DNA of 25,228 nt from an uncultured Lachnospiraceae bacterium (GTDB taxonomy: Bacteria > Bacillota > Clostridia > Lachnospirales > Lachnospiraceae): contig CAJUQO010000050.1 of the NCBI GenBank assembly GCA_910588295.1, positions 1 through 25,228 of the forward strand. Direction: 5' to 3'. The notes below the pieces were generated by a model. That model was not told where the DNA came from. It was given only the letters and a program-made list of their open reading frames with translations, and did no database searches. The stretch's first letter is position 1. Each line of letters opens with the position of its first letter. Shown here one piece after another: positions 1 through 8,329 of the stretch. Position numbers and translations under genes: made by a program.

Positions 1-1
1 A

Positions 2-2476
2 GGGGGTTCGGCTAAGCGTAGCGAAAATTCATCGTCACGTTTTCGAGAATCCGGGGGGGATGCGGAGCGTTTTCTGACGGCGCTCCAGTATGACTTGGCG
101 GACAGCGCGGAATTTTCGGACGGGAATTATAAAATAGATGATGAGATCTTTCTGCGCCAGTTCCAACGTCTGGAAGGCGGCCGGGCGGGAGCGGAGCTTG
201 TATTATCCCCCCGTAAAGGGGCAGAGAAGAACTTGCCTGTGCTGGGGAAAACGTTTTCGGATTACTGCCGGGCCCGTGAGGAGCTGTCCCGGTTAAAAAG
301 GGAACTGGAAGCCGGTCGGGCCAGGCTGTTTTATGCCTGGGAGCAGTATATGCTTTGCTATGAAGATCCCCGCTTTTTGCCGAAGGACGCCCCCGCCAGA
401 CAGGAAATGCTGCAGGAAATTCTACGGATTATCACGGAAGATATAGAGGGACTGGAAAAAAAGATTTCCGCGCAGGAGGAGATACAGGAGGTTTGTAAAA
501 AGAAGCTGGAGGAAGGGATGGGGGAACAGGCCGCAGTGACCGAGACGCCAGAGGGGCCTTTCTATGTGTCCAAGGATCCGGTTCTCCTGTTTTACGGGCC
601 GGGGATGAAAAGGGCCTATGCTTTCGGGGAGGACGGACGCTTTACGAATGACGGAACCCTTGCCTGCCAGACAGAAGTGATGCGGACAAATATACCGCCG
701 GATGCTCTGAGAAGCTGCCTCAGTGACGCGTCACTCCCGGAAGGCCTGCCGGAGGCATATGAGCAATGGCTGTATCAGGGAGTGCTGCTGAGTAAAGACG
801 CTTTGCCTGTGATTGAGAAAAAGATGGGAAGGGTGGAGGTTACGGGAGGGCTTCCCTCGGAGGTGGCCCAAAATGTATATCATAAAGAACCGATTACGCT
901 GTTCATGGCCTGGGAGGCGGAATATTTGCCCACAGAGGTAAGCGTGGAGCCAGAGAAAGCGCTGGATGGCTGGGAGTATCGTGAGGATGACACAGGCTAT
1001 CGCTATACAGGCGGCATGACCCCGTCGCAGCTGCAAAAAGAGTATATTTCAGGGCGGACGGTTCTGACGCCCCATGCGGCGCTGCATGTATCGGAGAGCC
1101 TCAAGCGGTGGCTGGAAACCCATCCCGGCGATGGCAGGATGGCGGAGGCAGCGGAGAAGATCAAGGATCTGGCCGTGGTTTCCCAGAATCTTGACGGATT
1201 TACGAAAGCAATGCTCTCATTAAAGCAGACATTCCAGTTTCCCATTATGGGTGCGGGCGGCGACGAAGAGACGGCGCGGGCGGTAAGTGAACGGGCGGCG
1301 GCTGAGCGGGTGTCCGTGATCCCAGGTGGAGCGCTGAGGCATCTGCGGGGCGGCATGTTTGGTATCCACAGGATTTCCCTGATCGGAACCTTCGGGCAGA
1401 CGCAGAATGTGACGGACAGTTCCTATTTTGGGGAGACGGAGATTACCTTTTCTGAGACGATGGAGAGCGTGGATAAAAACCATGGGCTGATGCCGCCGGC
1501 TTTCCAGGAACCGGCCAGGCTCCGGTTCCGTTTCGTCAGCGCCGCGGATGACGGGGTGATCGCCTCCCCTGCCCCGGAAACGTCTCCCGTCTGCGGTATC
1601 ATTCTTCCGGAGTTGCTGAATAAAAGACTGATGATCTATGAAGCGGACGGAACCTGTATCGGTTGTGTCAGTACGGCCTATGAGGGAGAAAAGACGGCGG
1701 CCCGATGGATCGACGCAAAATTCCCGGAGCGCACTTTTGCCGGGACAGATATCCATGATAAACGGCTGAGGGGGTTTTTACAGGGGCTTCTGGAGGTGGA
1801 GGGCGCGCTGGCGGATATCCTTTATCTGATAGATGTCTATTATGAGAAAAAACTGGTTCCCGACACGGAAAAGCTGATCTGGGGACGGCCCTTTGTCCTG
1901 GCAAGGTGCAGCATACAGTTTGAATTTATGGGGATGCCGGAATATGATAAGAGTTTTTCTGCTTTTGGCAGGTATGATACAAAAGGCGCGGAAAAAATCA
2001 GCTTTCCGGTTATGATCGGCGATATGGGGCGCGCTACAGACGGAGTTCTCGGGTGCTTTGACGACGCCCGCGGGTTTGGCGGATTATGCCCCGCGTTTGG
2101 CGCAGACATACGGCAGGAGGGCGGCTATCTGCTGCCTCAGGATCAGATCAGGATCAGCGCAGATACAGGGGAAAAGCTGCTGAGTGTGATGATGGACGGG
2201 CACGCCGCCGTCAACGTACAGACGGGGCTGATGCCGGGCCAGGCGCGGTCTTTGTATGCCTGCCATGGGTCGGCGGCCGACGGGATCCTTGCGGCGGCGG
2301 AAATGAACCCTGTGATTGCTTCTGCGGACGGTATTGCCCTGCCGATGCGGGATTACGGGTGGAAATACAGGGTCGGCGGGGAGTTTATATGGCAGAAGAT
2401 CGTACCTCCGATGGCAGGGTTTGACGAGACAGTGGTCATGGATGGGTTTATTGAGAAGGAGAGACAAGATGAGTAA
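2..2476 (+). CDS. Large uncharacterised protein, 5' end cut by window edge (module gene 1)
   Basis: I do not recognise a named family. The frame is open from base 2 without a stop, and the residues before the TTG at 95 (...DAERFLTALQYDLADSAEF) read as continuous protein, so the true start lies upstream of the window and 95 is not the start. About 824 residues are visible. The N-terminal third is rich in Glu/Lys/Arg heptads (after SDYCRAREELSRLKREL, then DIEGLEKKISAQEEIQE), suggesting helical or coiled-coil structure. The middle and C-terminal parts look like mixed beta domains, with motifs such as ITLFMAWEAEYLP, RTVLTPHAALHV, WGRPFVLARCSIQFEFMG and a Trp-containing C-terminus (GWKYRVGGEFIWQKI). 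From memory, these resemble long uncharacterised proteins in other bacteria; this was not checked. No signal peptide can be judged. Its stop overlaps the next gene by 8 bp, so the two are probably translationally coupled. Confidence 0.8.
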   Translation, partial: GGSAKRSENSSSRFRESGGDAERFLTALQYDLADSAEFSDGNYKIDDEIFLRQFQRLEGGRAGAELVLSPRKGAEKNLPVLGKTFSDYCRAREELSRLKRELEAGRARLFYAWEQYMLCYEDPRFLPKDAPARQEMLQEILRIITEDIEGLEKKISAQEEIQEVCKKKLEEGMGEQAAVTETPEGPFYVSKDPVLLFYGPGMKRAYAFGEDGRFTNDGTLACQTEVMRTNIPPDALRSCLSDASLPEGLPEAYEQWLYQGVLLSKDALPVIEKKMGRVEVTGGLPSEVAQNVYHKEPITLFMAWEAEYLPTEVSVEPEKALDGWEYREDDTGYRYTGGMTPSQLQKEYISGRTVLTPHAALHVSESLKRWLETHPGDGRMAEAAEKIKDLAVVSQNLDGFTKAMLSLKQTFQFPIMGAGGDEETARAVSERAAAERVSVIPGGALRHLRGGMFGIHRISLIGTFGQTQNVTDSSYFGETEITFSETMESVDKNHGLMPPAFQEPARLRFRFVSAADDGVIASPAPETSPVCGIILPELLNKRLMIYEADGTCIGCVSTAYEGEKTAARWIDAKFPERTFAGTDIHDKRLRGFLQGLLEVEGALADILYLIDVYYEKKLVPDTEKLIWGRPFVLARCSIQFEFMGMPEYDKSFSAFGRYDTKGAEKISFPVMIGDMGRATDGVLGCFDDARGFGGLCPAFGADIRQEGGYLLPQDQIRISADTGEKLLSVMMDGHAAVNVQTGLMPGQARSLYACHGSAADGILAAAEMNPVIASADGIALPMRDYGWKYRVGGEFIWQKIVPPMAGFDETVVMDGFIEKERQDE

Positions 2477-4052
2477 AGGGATTCTTGTGGAAATGCCGGA
2501 ACAGCTCTATGTTTCCTACCGTCCGGACAGGACATTGGAAAATGAATTTTATTTTGTGATCTACAAGCAGTATCGTTCTCCGGCCCGTCAGGGAAAGGGA
2601 ATCCTGCAGTCGCCATTTATTACCATTAATGGTTTCGAACAACTGGTCCGGATTCCGCAAAAAACCAAGGAAGAACAGGATGCCCAGATCGAGGCGGCGG
2701 GCAGGCGGTTTGCCGGGCAGCTGTCTGTGGATCCTTCCTGGGCAGCGGCCTGCCATTACGACAGTGATACGGAAAATCTGGCTGTGGTGCTGACCTGCAC
2801 GGAGCCTGGCCTGGCCGCTGATTTTAAAGCCAGGATATTTACGGACAATTTTATCTGCAGCGTTGCAGATACCCACCAGCCAGTGATCCTCACGGTTCAC
2901 ACGGAGGGCTTTGAAGACTTTTTTGGTGATACAGAAAAATATTCGGATTACCAGGTCTGTATTCATGGGGCCTATGCGCCGTGTATCACAGAATTCACGG
3001 CCCGCTGCGGCGGCATAGATTATACCGACCAGGTTTATATGAATCCCGATTATGACAATCCGTTTACCCTGCACTGGAAAATTATGGGAAACGGGAAACT
3101 GGAACACACACTTTGGAAAGACAGTAAATTCATAAAGGCTGCGTCGGCGGTGGACACGATAGAAGATACGGTGGACGCGGCTGTTGTCTATACGCTGGAT
3201 GCGGATAACCTGAAAGGCTTCACGGACAGGGCCCAGATTTCAGTGGATATTACGGGATGGCATAAAGCAGGCAGGGTTGAGGGACTGCCCGGGGATGACC
3301 GGGCCTGGCGGGACATGGCGGGCCTGGTGAAATATGGAAATGCGTATTACTGTTATAGTCATGCTGTCCTCTACCGGAGCGGGGATGGATGTAAATGGGC
3401 GGAATACAGTAAAAATACAGAAGCCGCGGAGAGGAAATGGCAGTGTACTGCCTGTCGGTTATACGGAGACAGCCTGTATATCATGGCCGGCAATGTGGGG
3501 GAGCGGCTGAAGATCATGCGGTTTTATTTCCCGGATAAGAAATGGGAGATTTCCCCGGCATATCAGAACTGCGTATCCGCCGACGGCCATCTGGCATTTT
3601 CAGCGAAATACAGCTATTATGGACAGACGGTGGCTTCAGGGATGGCTGTAACGGGACACGATAATGAAAGTGACTGGTTCCGCTGGAACAAGAGCAATTT
3701 TGACATAACGGCAGACGGGAAACAGGCGTTGTACAGCGATCTGTGCTTTTGGAGAGACCGGTTTTACGCGGCGATCCTCTGCGATGATGAAAGATTCTAT
3801 CTCTATGAATGCAGGGAGGATATGGAAGAGGCACTGTTTGTCTGCGAGGCGGGGAGAAAGGGAAGGATCTCCCTCCTGCCTACCATCAACAGGCTGCTGA
3901 TCGCTGTGAATAACAGGCTGTACGATGCCGGCACGAAAAACGTAGCAGACGGTTATTTTCCGCCCTTGGGGGAGGAGGGCTGCTGTCTGGGATCGGATCA
4001 GGAGGGAATATTCGGGGTTTTCGGAGACGGAAATTTCTGGGTACATAAATAA
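2469..4052 (+). CDS. Uncharacterised protein with probable C-terminal beta-propeller (module gene 2)
   Basis: The protein is 527 residues from the ATG at 2469, preceded by GAAGGAGAG at good spacing. Longer in-frame extension upstream runs inside gene 1 and is unlikely. The N-terminal half (MSKGILVEMPEQLYVSYRPD...) has no signal peptide and looks like beta-sandwich material. From about residue 270 to the end there is a recurring pattern of short beta strands with aromatic and Gly/Asp turns: YCYSHAVLYRSGDGCKWAEY, LYGDSLYIMAG, LYSDLCFWRDRFYAAI, INRLLIAVNNRLYD. The SGDGCKW piece resembles an Asp-box (SxDxGxxW), as in sialidase/BNR-type propellers, so a propeller fold is inferred. No catalytic residues can be assigned. 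The 8-bp overlap with gene 1 and the 19-bp gap to the glycine-rich gene indicate one operon. Function unknown; a ligand-binding or structural role is a guess. Confidence 0.8.
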   Translation: MSKGILVEMPEQLYVSYRPDRTLENEFYFVIYKQYRSPARQGKGILQSPFITINGFEQLVRIPQKTKEEQDAQIEAAGRRFAGQLSVDPSWAAACHYDSDTENLAVVLTCTEPGLAADFKARIFTDNFICSVADTHQPVILTVHTEGFEDFFGDTEKYSDYQVCIHGAYAPCITEFTARCGGIDYTDQVYMNPDYDNPFTLHWKIMGNGKLEHTLWKDSKFIKAASAVDTIEDTVDAAVVYTLDADNLKGFTDRAQISVDITGWHKAGRVEGLPGDDRAWRDMAGLVKYGNAYYCYSHAVLYRSGDGCKWAEYSKNTEAAERKWQCTACRLYGDSLYIMAGNVGERLKIMRFYFPDKKWEISPAYQNCVSADGHLAFSAKYSYYGQTVASGMAVTGHDNESDWFRWNKSNFDITADGKQALYSDLCFWRDRFYAAILCDDERFYLYECREDMEEALFVCEAGRKGRISLLPTINRLLIAVNNRLYDAGTKNVADGYFPPLGEEGCCLGSDQEGIFGVFGDGNFWVHK

Positions 4053-4071
4053 TAAAGAAAGGAGCGGCAGA

Positions 4072-4836
4072 ATGGAACAGAAAAAATCAATATTTGTCTC
4101 AAATGCAATGGTTTTGGGAAAGAGGGGGGAGAAATTTTCGCTATCCTATGAAAAGATCACATTCCTGGATAACGGCTGTTTTGACATCTACGGAGACGGT
4201 ACGCTGACCATTGACACGCTCGTAAATCAAAAGGATTCTGACCTGTGCCCCTATGAAATCCGGGTGATCGGAAACAGGGGAGAGGACGGATGCGACAGTA
4301 TGCATGGAGAAGACGGAGGCGAAGGTAAAGAGGGTATCCCCACAGAGGTGGAGATCCGCATCGGCGCGCTGGAAGACAGTATCCGGGTCATCAGCGTGGG
4401 AGGCGAAGGAGGCCGGGGCGGCAGCGGCCTGGACGGCCTCAGCGGCGGAGACGGCGGAGACGCGGCGCCGATGGAAGACGGGCAGACAGATTCCCCTGGT
4501 GCGAAAGGCGGTCAGGGCGGAGACGGCAGCCCGGGCAAAGGAAGAGGCGGTAAAGGCGGCAAAGGCGGTAAAGGCCCTGCCGTGAAAATTCTATATGGAA
4601 CAAAGGCGGAAGGAGCCGAGATACAGACTTCCCTGTTATGTTCCAAGGGCGGCGCCCCGGGCCGGGGCGGCAAAGGCGGCCGGGGAGGCCGGGGCGGCAA
4701 AAACAGCGACGGAAGCTGCGCGAAGGACGGGAAGGACGGCAGAAGCTGCACCGACGGACAGCCGGGCCAGGCAGGAGAAAAAGGAGAAATTACAGTAGGC
4801 GTATGGGAGACGGGAGGAATAAATCATGAGTCTTGA
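4072..4836 (+). CDS. Gly-Gly-X-rich collagen-like protein (module gene 3)
   Basis: The protein is 254 residues, with ribosome binding site AAAGAAAGGAG about 8 bases before the ATG. Residues 1-70 form a non-repetitive, beta-like N-terminal domain (FVSNAMVLGKRGEKFSLSYE). From about residue 71 the chain becomes glycine-rich, with many GGX and GXX steps (GGEGGRGGSGLDGLSGGDGG; GRGGKGGKGGKG; GRGGKGGRGGRGGKN). An interruption of normal composition (AVKILYGTKAEGAEIQTSLL) separates two glycine tracts. Charged residues (Lys, Arg, Asp, Glu) fill the X positions rather than proline, so a true collagen triple helix is not obvious; a glycine-rich PGII-like or flexible stalk fold is possible. There is no signal peptide or membrane segment. 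It overlaps the next gene by 11 bp. The G-rich DNA also opens long frames on other strands; those are shadows. Likely a structural or spacer protein of the same complex (inference). Confidence 0.8.
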   Translation: MEQKKSIFVSNAMVLGKRGEKFSLSYEKITFLDNGCFDIYGDGTLTIDTLVNQKDSDLCPYEIRVIGNRGEDGCDSMHGEDGGEGKEGIPTEVEIRIGALEDSIRVISVGGEGGRGGSGLDGLSGGDGGDAAPMEDGQTDSPGAKGGQGGDGSPGKGRGGKGGKGGKGPAVKILYGTKAEGAEIQTSLLCSKGGAPGRGGKGGRGGRGGKNSDGSCAKDGKDGRSCTDGQPGQAGEKGEITVGVWETGGINHES

Positions 4837-6646
4837 ATCTTTAAACAAAAAGCTGGAGGAATGCGACGGGTTAAATCCCCTGGATCTGTCGGTGGAGGAG
4901 GAACGCCAGTATTATCTGGAAAGCCTTGGCGGAGAAGAAAATCTGAAAAAAAATTTCCCTGTGATGTATGCGTCTTATCGCAAATCCCTGGAGGGCGCCA
5001 AAAATCGATTACGGGTTGAGAAAGAGCAGGACGACGTACATTTTAATGTGTATGATGTAATGAGTGTGGCGGCGGGGGTCAATGCTGCGGATAAACCGGA
5101 AAAAGATTTTCTGGCGGCCAGCATTGAGGGGAGTTTTCTGGATAAAAATGCCGTGCTGACGGAAGCCGCCCCGGCCGAATGCTTTAATGTATTGATCAGC
5201 GGAAAGATTTATGACCCGGATTCGCCGAGGATGCCCTATGTGGAAATTCACGACAGTTTTTGCCAGGTGAATAAAATTGACCGTCAGTATTTGAGCCGGG
5301 AGCTTTACAGCAAAGAAGAATTCTGGAACAGAGAGCTAAAAGCCAAGTTCACTGTCACCGTTTATGACAGCCAAAACAGTATGAAAACATTTACATATTC
5401 CAAGACCAGTAACTTTGGAAATCCTCTGAGCTATGCGATTGAGAACATACGTTTTGACGCGCCGGTCTCTACGCATCCGGAAACAAAGGAGATCCGTATT
5501 CTTTATGGGAGATCCGCGCAAAATCTGGATAATCCCGACTACATCTACAAAAGCAACAATGCGGATGCGAACCAAGGAAAATTATGGACGATTGTGCCAA
5601 TTTCCGGAGAAGTTACTTTGAAAAAAATCCTGAACAAAAATGATTACTATTCTTTCGCGCAGTTATCAAAGCCCGACCCGGACGAAGTGATGGAGCGTTC
5701 TACCCTGCAGTATGACAATATGGAGTGGAGAATTTACCGCTATGACCTGAAAGATGAAGAGCTATATAAAACGTTGAATGATGGCAGCCACTTTAAAGTA
5801 ACTGTGGGGAAGGATCATGCGGAGGTACTGCGGTTCGACCTGTTTAATCCCGACTGGAAGGAAGGCGAGGACAGGCGTTATGACTGGGTACATAATATTG
5901 ACAAGGCATCGACGGACAACAGACAGCGTACCTGTTATCTTTTGGGCGGATTTACCTATGATATATGCAAAAAAAATGAAAAGGGTGAAGTCATTGAACC
6001 CGCCATGGAATATCAGATCATATGCCGCAGCGTTGATCCGGAGAATCTGCCCAGCGGCCGCCAGTATTATACATATGAGGCGAATAGCGGAACCATCTAT
6101 ATTCCGCCGATCCGTCTGTGGTGGGGCTGCCATGCGAAGGAGGCCCTGATCCAGATGTGTAATGGTTCATGCAGGAGAGCGGATGAGATTCAAATAGGCG
6201 ATCAGGTAATCGGCTACAAGGGCAAACAGCTGACCGTAAATAATATCTATTGTGGGCATGAGCAGGAGCTTATCTGCGTACAGACGGACGACGGGTGTCG
6301 GCTCAGGGTTTCTAAAGGGCATCCGCTGTTAAGAGAGGATGAAATGGGAACGGATGCGGCCTCTCTGCTTCCGGGCGACAGGATTTTGTCAGGAAAGGGT
6401 GTTCCGGTGGAGGTAATTTCTGTTGAAACCGTACCGTATGACGACCAGGTGTATAATTTTACTTTTGAAGGGGAAAAGAAGGGAAATTATATTATTGCGG
6501 ACGGACTCTGTTCCGGGGATTTCTATGCGCAGAACAAACGCAGCGGCAGGAAGCCTGTGCCGACAGAACGACAGAAAGCGCTCACGGAGGAGCTTGCCGC
6601 TTTTTGTGAAATGGGTAAGAAGCCGCGGAAAAACGCGGCTCGGTAA
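4826..6646 (+). CDS. Beta-rich protein with C-terminal Hint autoprocessing domain (module gene 4)
   Basis: The protein is 606 residues; the ATG at 4826 lies inside the 3' end of gene 3, after GGGAGGAATAAATC. Residues 1-430 are unrecognised, with no signal peptide, and look beta-rich (ISGKIYDPDSPRMPYVEIHD; FTVTVYDSQNSMKTFTYSK). Residues 435-570 read as a Hint domain: an N-terminal Cys (C435) in GCHAKEALIQMCNGS, a block-B-like His (H499) in SKGHPLL, and the block F/G-like strand VYNFTFEG followed by NYIIADG and GDFYAQN (N570). About 36 basic residues follow. The residue after N570 is Lys, not Cys/Ser/Thr, so protein splicing is unlikely; N-terminal thioester formation and cleavage, as in hedgehog-type and bacterial Hint domains, is more plausible. 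Last gene of the module; a hairpin overlaps its 3' end. Hint assignment is fairly sure; the role of the whole protein is unknown. Confidence 0.82.
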   Translation: MSLESLNKKLEECDGLNPLDLSVEEERQYYLESLGGEENLKKNFPVMYASYRKSLEGAKNRLRVEKEQDDVHFNVYDVMSVAAGVNAADKPEKDFLAASIEGSFLDKNAVLTEAAPAECFNVLISGKIYDPDSPRMPYVEIHDSFCQVNKIDRQYLSRELYSKEEFWNRELKAKFTVTVYDSQNSMKTFTYSKTSNFGNPLSYAIENIRFDAPVSTHPETKEIRILYGRSAQNLDNPDYIYKSNNADANQGKLWTIVPISGEVTLKKILNKNDYYSFAQLSKPDPDEVMERSTLQYDNMEWRIYRYDLKDEELYKTLNDGSHFKVTVGKDHAEVLRFDLFNPDWKEGEDRRYDWVHNIDKASTDNRQRTCYLLGGFTYDICKKNEKGEVIEPAMEYQIICRSVDPENLPSGRQYYTYEANSGTIYIPPIRLWWGCHAKEALIQMCNGSCRRADEIQIGDQVIGYKGKQLTVNNIYCGHEQELICVQTDDGCRLRVSKGHPLLREDEMGTDAASLLPGDRILSGKGVPVEVISVETVPYDDQVYNFTFEGEKKGNYIIADGLCSGDFYAQNKRSGRKPVPTERQKALTEELAAFCEMGKKPRKNAAR

Positions 6647-6655
6647 AAATTTTCA
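6621..6655 (+). terminator. Possible weak terminator at the 3' end of the Hint gene
   Basis: Arms AGCCGCG (6621-6627) and CGCGGCT (6634-6640) form a 7-bp GC-rich stem with loop GAAAAA, still inside the last codons. The tail CGGTAAAAATTTTC has only a short T run after the stop. It could end the module transcript, but the poor U tract makes it uncertain. Confidence 0.4.
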
Positions 6656-6694
6656 GATATATGGTTGTTGAGTTCAAAACTCCGTGATAAACTG

Positions 6695-6745
6695 GTGTCG
6701 TGTACGGTTTATGTCTGGCAAAATCCCGTGAACAGTACACGACAC
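6695..6745. repeat. 11-bp perfect inverted repeat upstream of holA
   Basis: GTGTCGTGTAC (6695-6705) is perfectly repeated in inverse as GTACACGACAC (6735-6745), separated by 29 bases. It sits in the 158-bp spacer between the Hint gene and holA. It could fold as a long-loop hairpin in the holA leader or act as a two-site operator. No clear T tail follows, so it is not a typical terminator. Confidence 0.6.
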
Positions 6746-6804
6746 AGGACATAGCGATTGGCATTTCAGGATGTTTGGCATATGTGGCAGGGAAAGGACG
6801 CACA

Positions 6805-7791
6805 ATGAAGGAGTTACAGGCCGATATCAAAAAGCAGGAGTTCAAGCGGGCGTACTTGCTGTACGGCGAGGAAGAATATCTGAAAAAACAGTACAAAGAC
6901 CGGCTCTGGCAGGCGCTGAATCCCGACAATAATACGATGAATGCGGCGGTCTATACGGGCAAGGATACGGATCCGGCCAAGGTGATTGATCTGGCGGAAA
7001 CCATGCCTTTTTTTGCAGAGCGCAGGATCATTTTCCTGGAGGAGACCGGATTTTTCAAGAATAAATGCGAGGGCCTGCCGGAATACATGGCTGAGCTTCC
7101 CGAGTATCTCTGTATGGTGTTCGTGGAGAAGGAAGTGGACAAGCGGAGCCGGATGTATAAGGCGGTGAATAAAAACGGCCGTGCCGTGGAGTTTAAAAAG
7201 CAGACGGAGCAGACGCTGGCCCGCTGGGTGCTGGGGATTTTAAAGAAAGAGAATAAGAAGATCACCGGGCAGGATATGGAGCTTTTCCTTTCCCGCACCG
7301 GTACGGATATGAGCCGGATTGCCACGGAGCTGGAGAAGCTGATCTGCTATTGCGCCGACGAGGAAATCATCTCCCGGGATGCGATCCTGGATATCACTTC
7401 AGAGCTTTTGGAAAATAAGATTTTTGATATGATCCGGGCTATCACCGAGAGGAACCAGAAGAAAGCGCTGGATATGTATTACGATTTGCTGGCTTTAAAG
7501 GAGCCGCCGATGCGGATCCTTTTCCTGATCGCCCGGCAGTATAATATACTCTTGCAGATCAAAGAGCTGGCGGCCCAGGGCATGGGCCAGAATGAGATCG
7601 CCGCAAAGGCCGGCCTGCAGGGATTTGTGGTGAGGAATGCCCTGCCGGTGGCCAGGAAATACAGCCTGCCAGGGCTGCGGGAAGCTGTGGAAGAGCTGGT
7701 GCGCACGGAGACGGAGGTGAAATCCGGCCGGATTCCCGATACTCTCAGCGTGGAGCTTTTGATCGTGAAATACAGCGGCGGCGCAGCGTGA
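6805..7791 (+). CDS. holA: DNA polymerase III subunit delta (clamp loader)
   Basis: The protein is 328 residues, close to the usual size for HolA. The delta subunit opens the beta sliding clamp as part of the clamp-loader complex on DNA. Recognisable parts are the N-terminal YLLYGEEEYLKKQYKDRL, the AETMPFFAERRIIFLEE strand region, the helical middle (FLSRTGTDMSRIATELEKLICY), DITSELLENKIFDMIRAI, and the C-terminal collar helices ending IPDTLSVELLIVKYS. The ATG at 6805 was chosen because GGAAAGGA precedes it by about 6 bases and MKELQADIKKQEFKRAY matches the family start; the 35 codons further upstream read poorly and run through an inverted repeat. In many Clostridia comEC precedes holA; here an accessory module does. 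It converges with rpsT. Confidence 0.95.
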   Translation: MKELQADIKKQEFKRAYLLYGEEEYLKKQYKDRLWQALNPDNNTMNAAVYTGKDTDPAKVIDLAETMPFFAERRIIFLEETGFFKNKCEGLPEYMAELPEYLCMVFVEKEVDKRSRMYKAVNKNGRAVEFKKQTEQTLARWVLGILKKENKKITGQDMELFLSRTGTDMSRIATELEKLICYCADEEIISRDAILDITSELLENKIFDMIRAITERNQKKALDMYYDLLALKEPPMRILFLIARQYNILLQIKELAAQGMGQNEIAAKAGLQGFVVRNALPVARKYSLPGLREAVEELVRTETEVKSGRIPDTLSVELLIVKYSGGAA

Positions 7792-7800
7792 GACGCTGCA

Positions 7801-7860
7801 AAAAAAATACATCCCCAGAGAAACCAGGAACTGGAAATTCCTGATTTCTCCGGGGATGTT
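7801..7860. terminator. Bidirectional terminator between holA and rpsT
   Basis: A long near-perfect stem spans 7810-7858: CATCCCC, GAGAAA and CAGGAA on the left pair with TTCCTG, TTTCTC and GGGGATG on the right, with two single mismatches and loop CTGGAAA. An A7 run on the left gives a strong U tract for rpsT on the minus strand; TTCTTTT on the right gives a weaker one for holA. Confidence 0.9.
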
Positions 7861-7873
7861 CTTTTCGCCTGTA

Positions 7874-8137
7874 TTAATCCATTTTATTGACCATCTTGCT
7901 CAGACGGGAAACCTTGCGGGCGGTGTTGTTTTTGTGGTAGATGCCTTTGGAACCGGCCTTGCTGATCGTGGAGATTGCGGCGGTCAGGGCTCCCTGAGCA
8001 ACGGCTTTGTCGCCGGATGCCACAGCGGACTCTACTTTTTTGATCGCGGTCTTTACACTGGAACGCACGGATTTATTCTTTTCAGCATTTCTTCTGCCGA
8101 CCAGAACCCTTTTTTTCGCGGATTTAATATTTGCCAT
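7874..8137 (-). CDS. rpsT: 30S ribosomal protein S20
   Basis: The protein is 87 residues, the usual size of S20, which binds 16S rRNA early in 30S assembly. It is very basic and helical: it starts MANIKSAKKRVLVGRRNAEK, continues SVRSSVKTAIKKVESAV, and ends with the hallmark GIYHKNNTARKVSRLSKMVN. The ribosome binding site GGAGGT lies about 8 bases before the ATG on the minus strand. It is monocistronic and convergent with holA, with its own promoter and a roughly 100-nt leader. This opposite orientation next to holA and gpr is familiar from Firmicutes. Confidence 0.98.
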   Translation of the reverse strand: MANIKSAKKRVLVGRRNAEKNKSVRSSVKTAIKKVESAVASGDKAVAQGALTAAISTISKAGSKGIYHKNNTARKVSRLSKMVNKMD

Positions 8138-8242
8138 AGTTAAATTACCTCCAAAAGTCCTTCTTATCTGTTTTTTGTTTTCACGAATTCTCCATCAGTT
8201 ATACATCAGCCGACACGAATCTGATGCAAACATGCTTCTGAT

Positions 8243-8271
8243 ATTTTAGTCAAACAGGAAAGGTTTGTCAA
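8243..8271 (-). promoter_or_regulatory. SigA-type promoter of rpsT
   Basis: On the minus strand TTGACA (8271-8266) and TAAAAT (8248-8243) are separated by exactly 17 bases. This predicts transcription starting near 8236 and a leader of about 100 nt before rpsT. Confidence 0.85.
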
Positions 8272-8329
8272 TACATATTTTAAAAGAAAAAACCAAAAAC
8301 TAACGGCAAAAAGAAAGGATGGCAGACGG

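Noticed and set aside
95..97. TTG at 95 as the start of the first gene
   Set aside because: The frame is open and protein-like to the window edge, and no ribosome binding site precedes the TTG.
4512..4848. Open frames on the minus strand and other plus frames across the glycine-rich gene, one very proline-rich
   Set aside because: They mirror GGX codons (Gly read in reverse gives Pro) and lack ribosome binding sites; composition artefact.
6128..6535. A splicing intein
   Set aside because: No Cys/Ser/Thr after the terminal Asn and no penultimate His; kept as a Hint domain only.
6700..6804. In-frame N-terminal extension of holA beginning MYGLCLAKSREQ
   Set aside because: It runs through an inverted repeat, has no ribosome binding site and does not look like the family start; 6805 has GGAAAGGA and the expected N-terminus.
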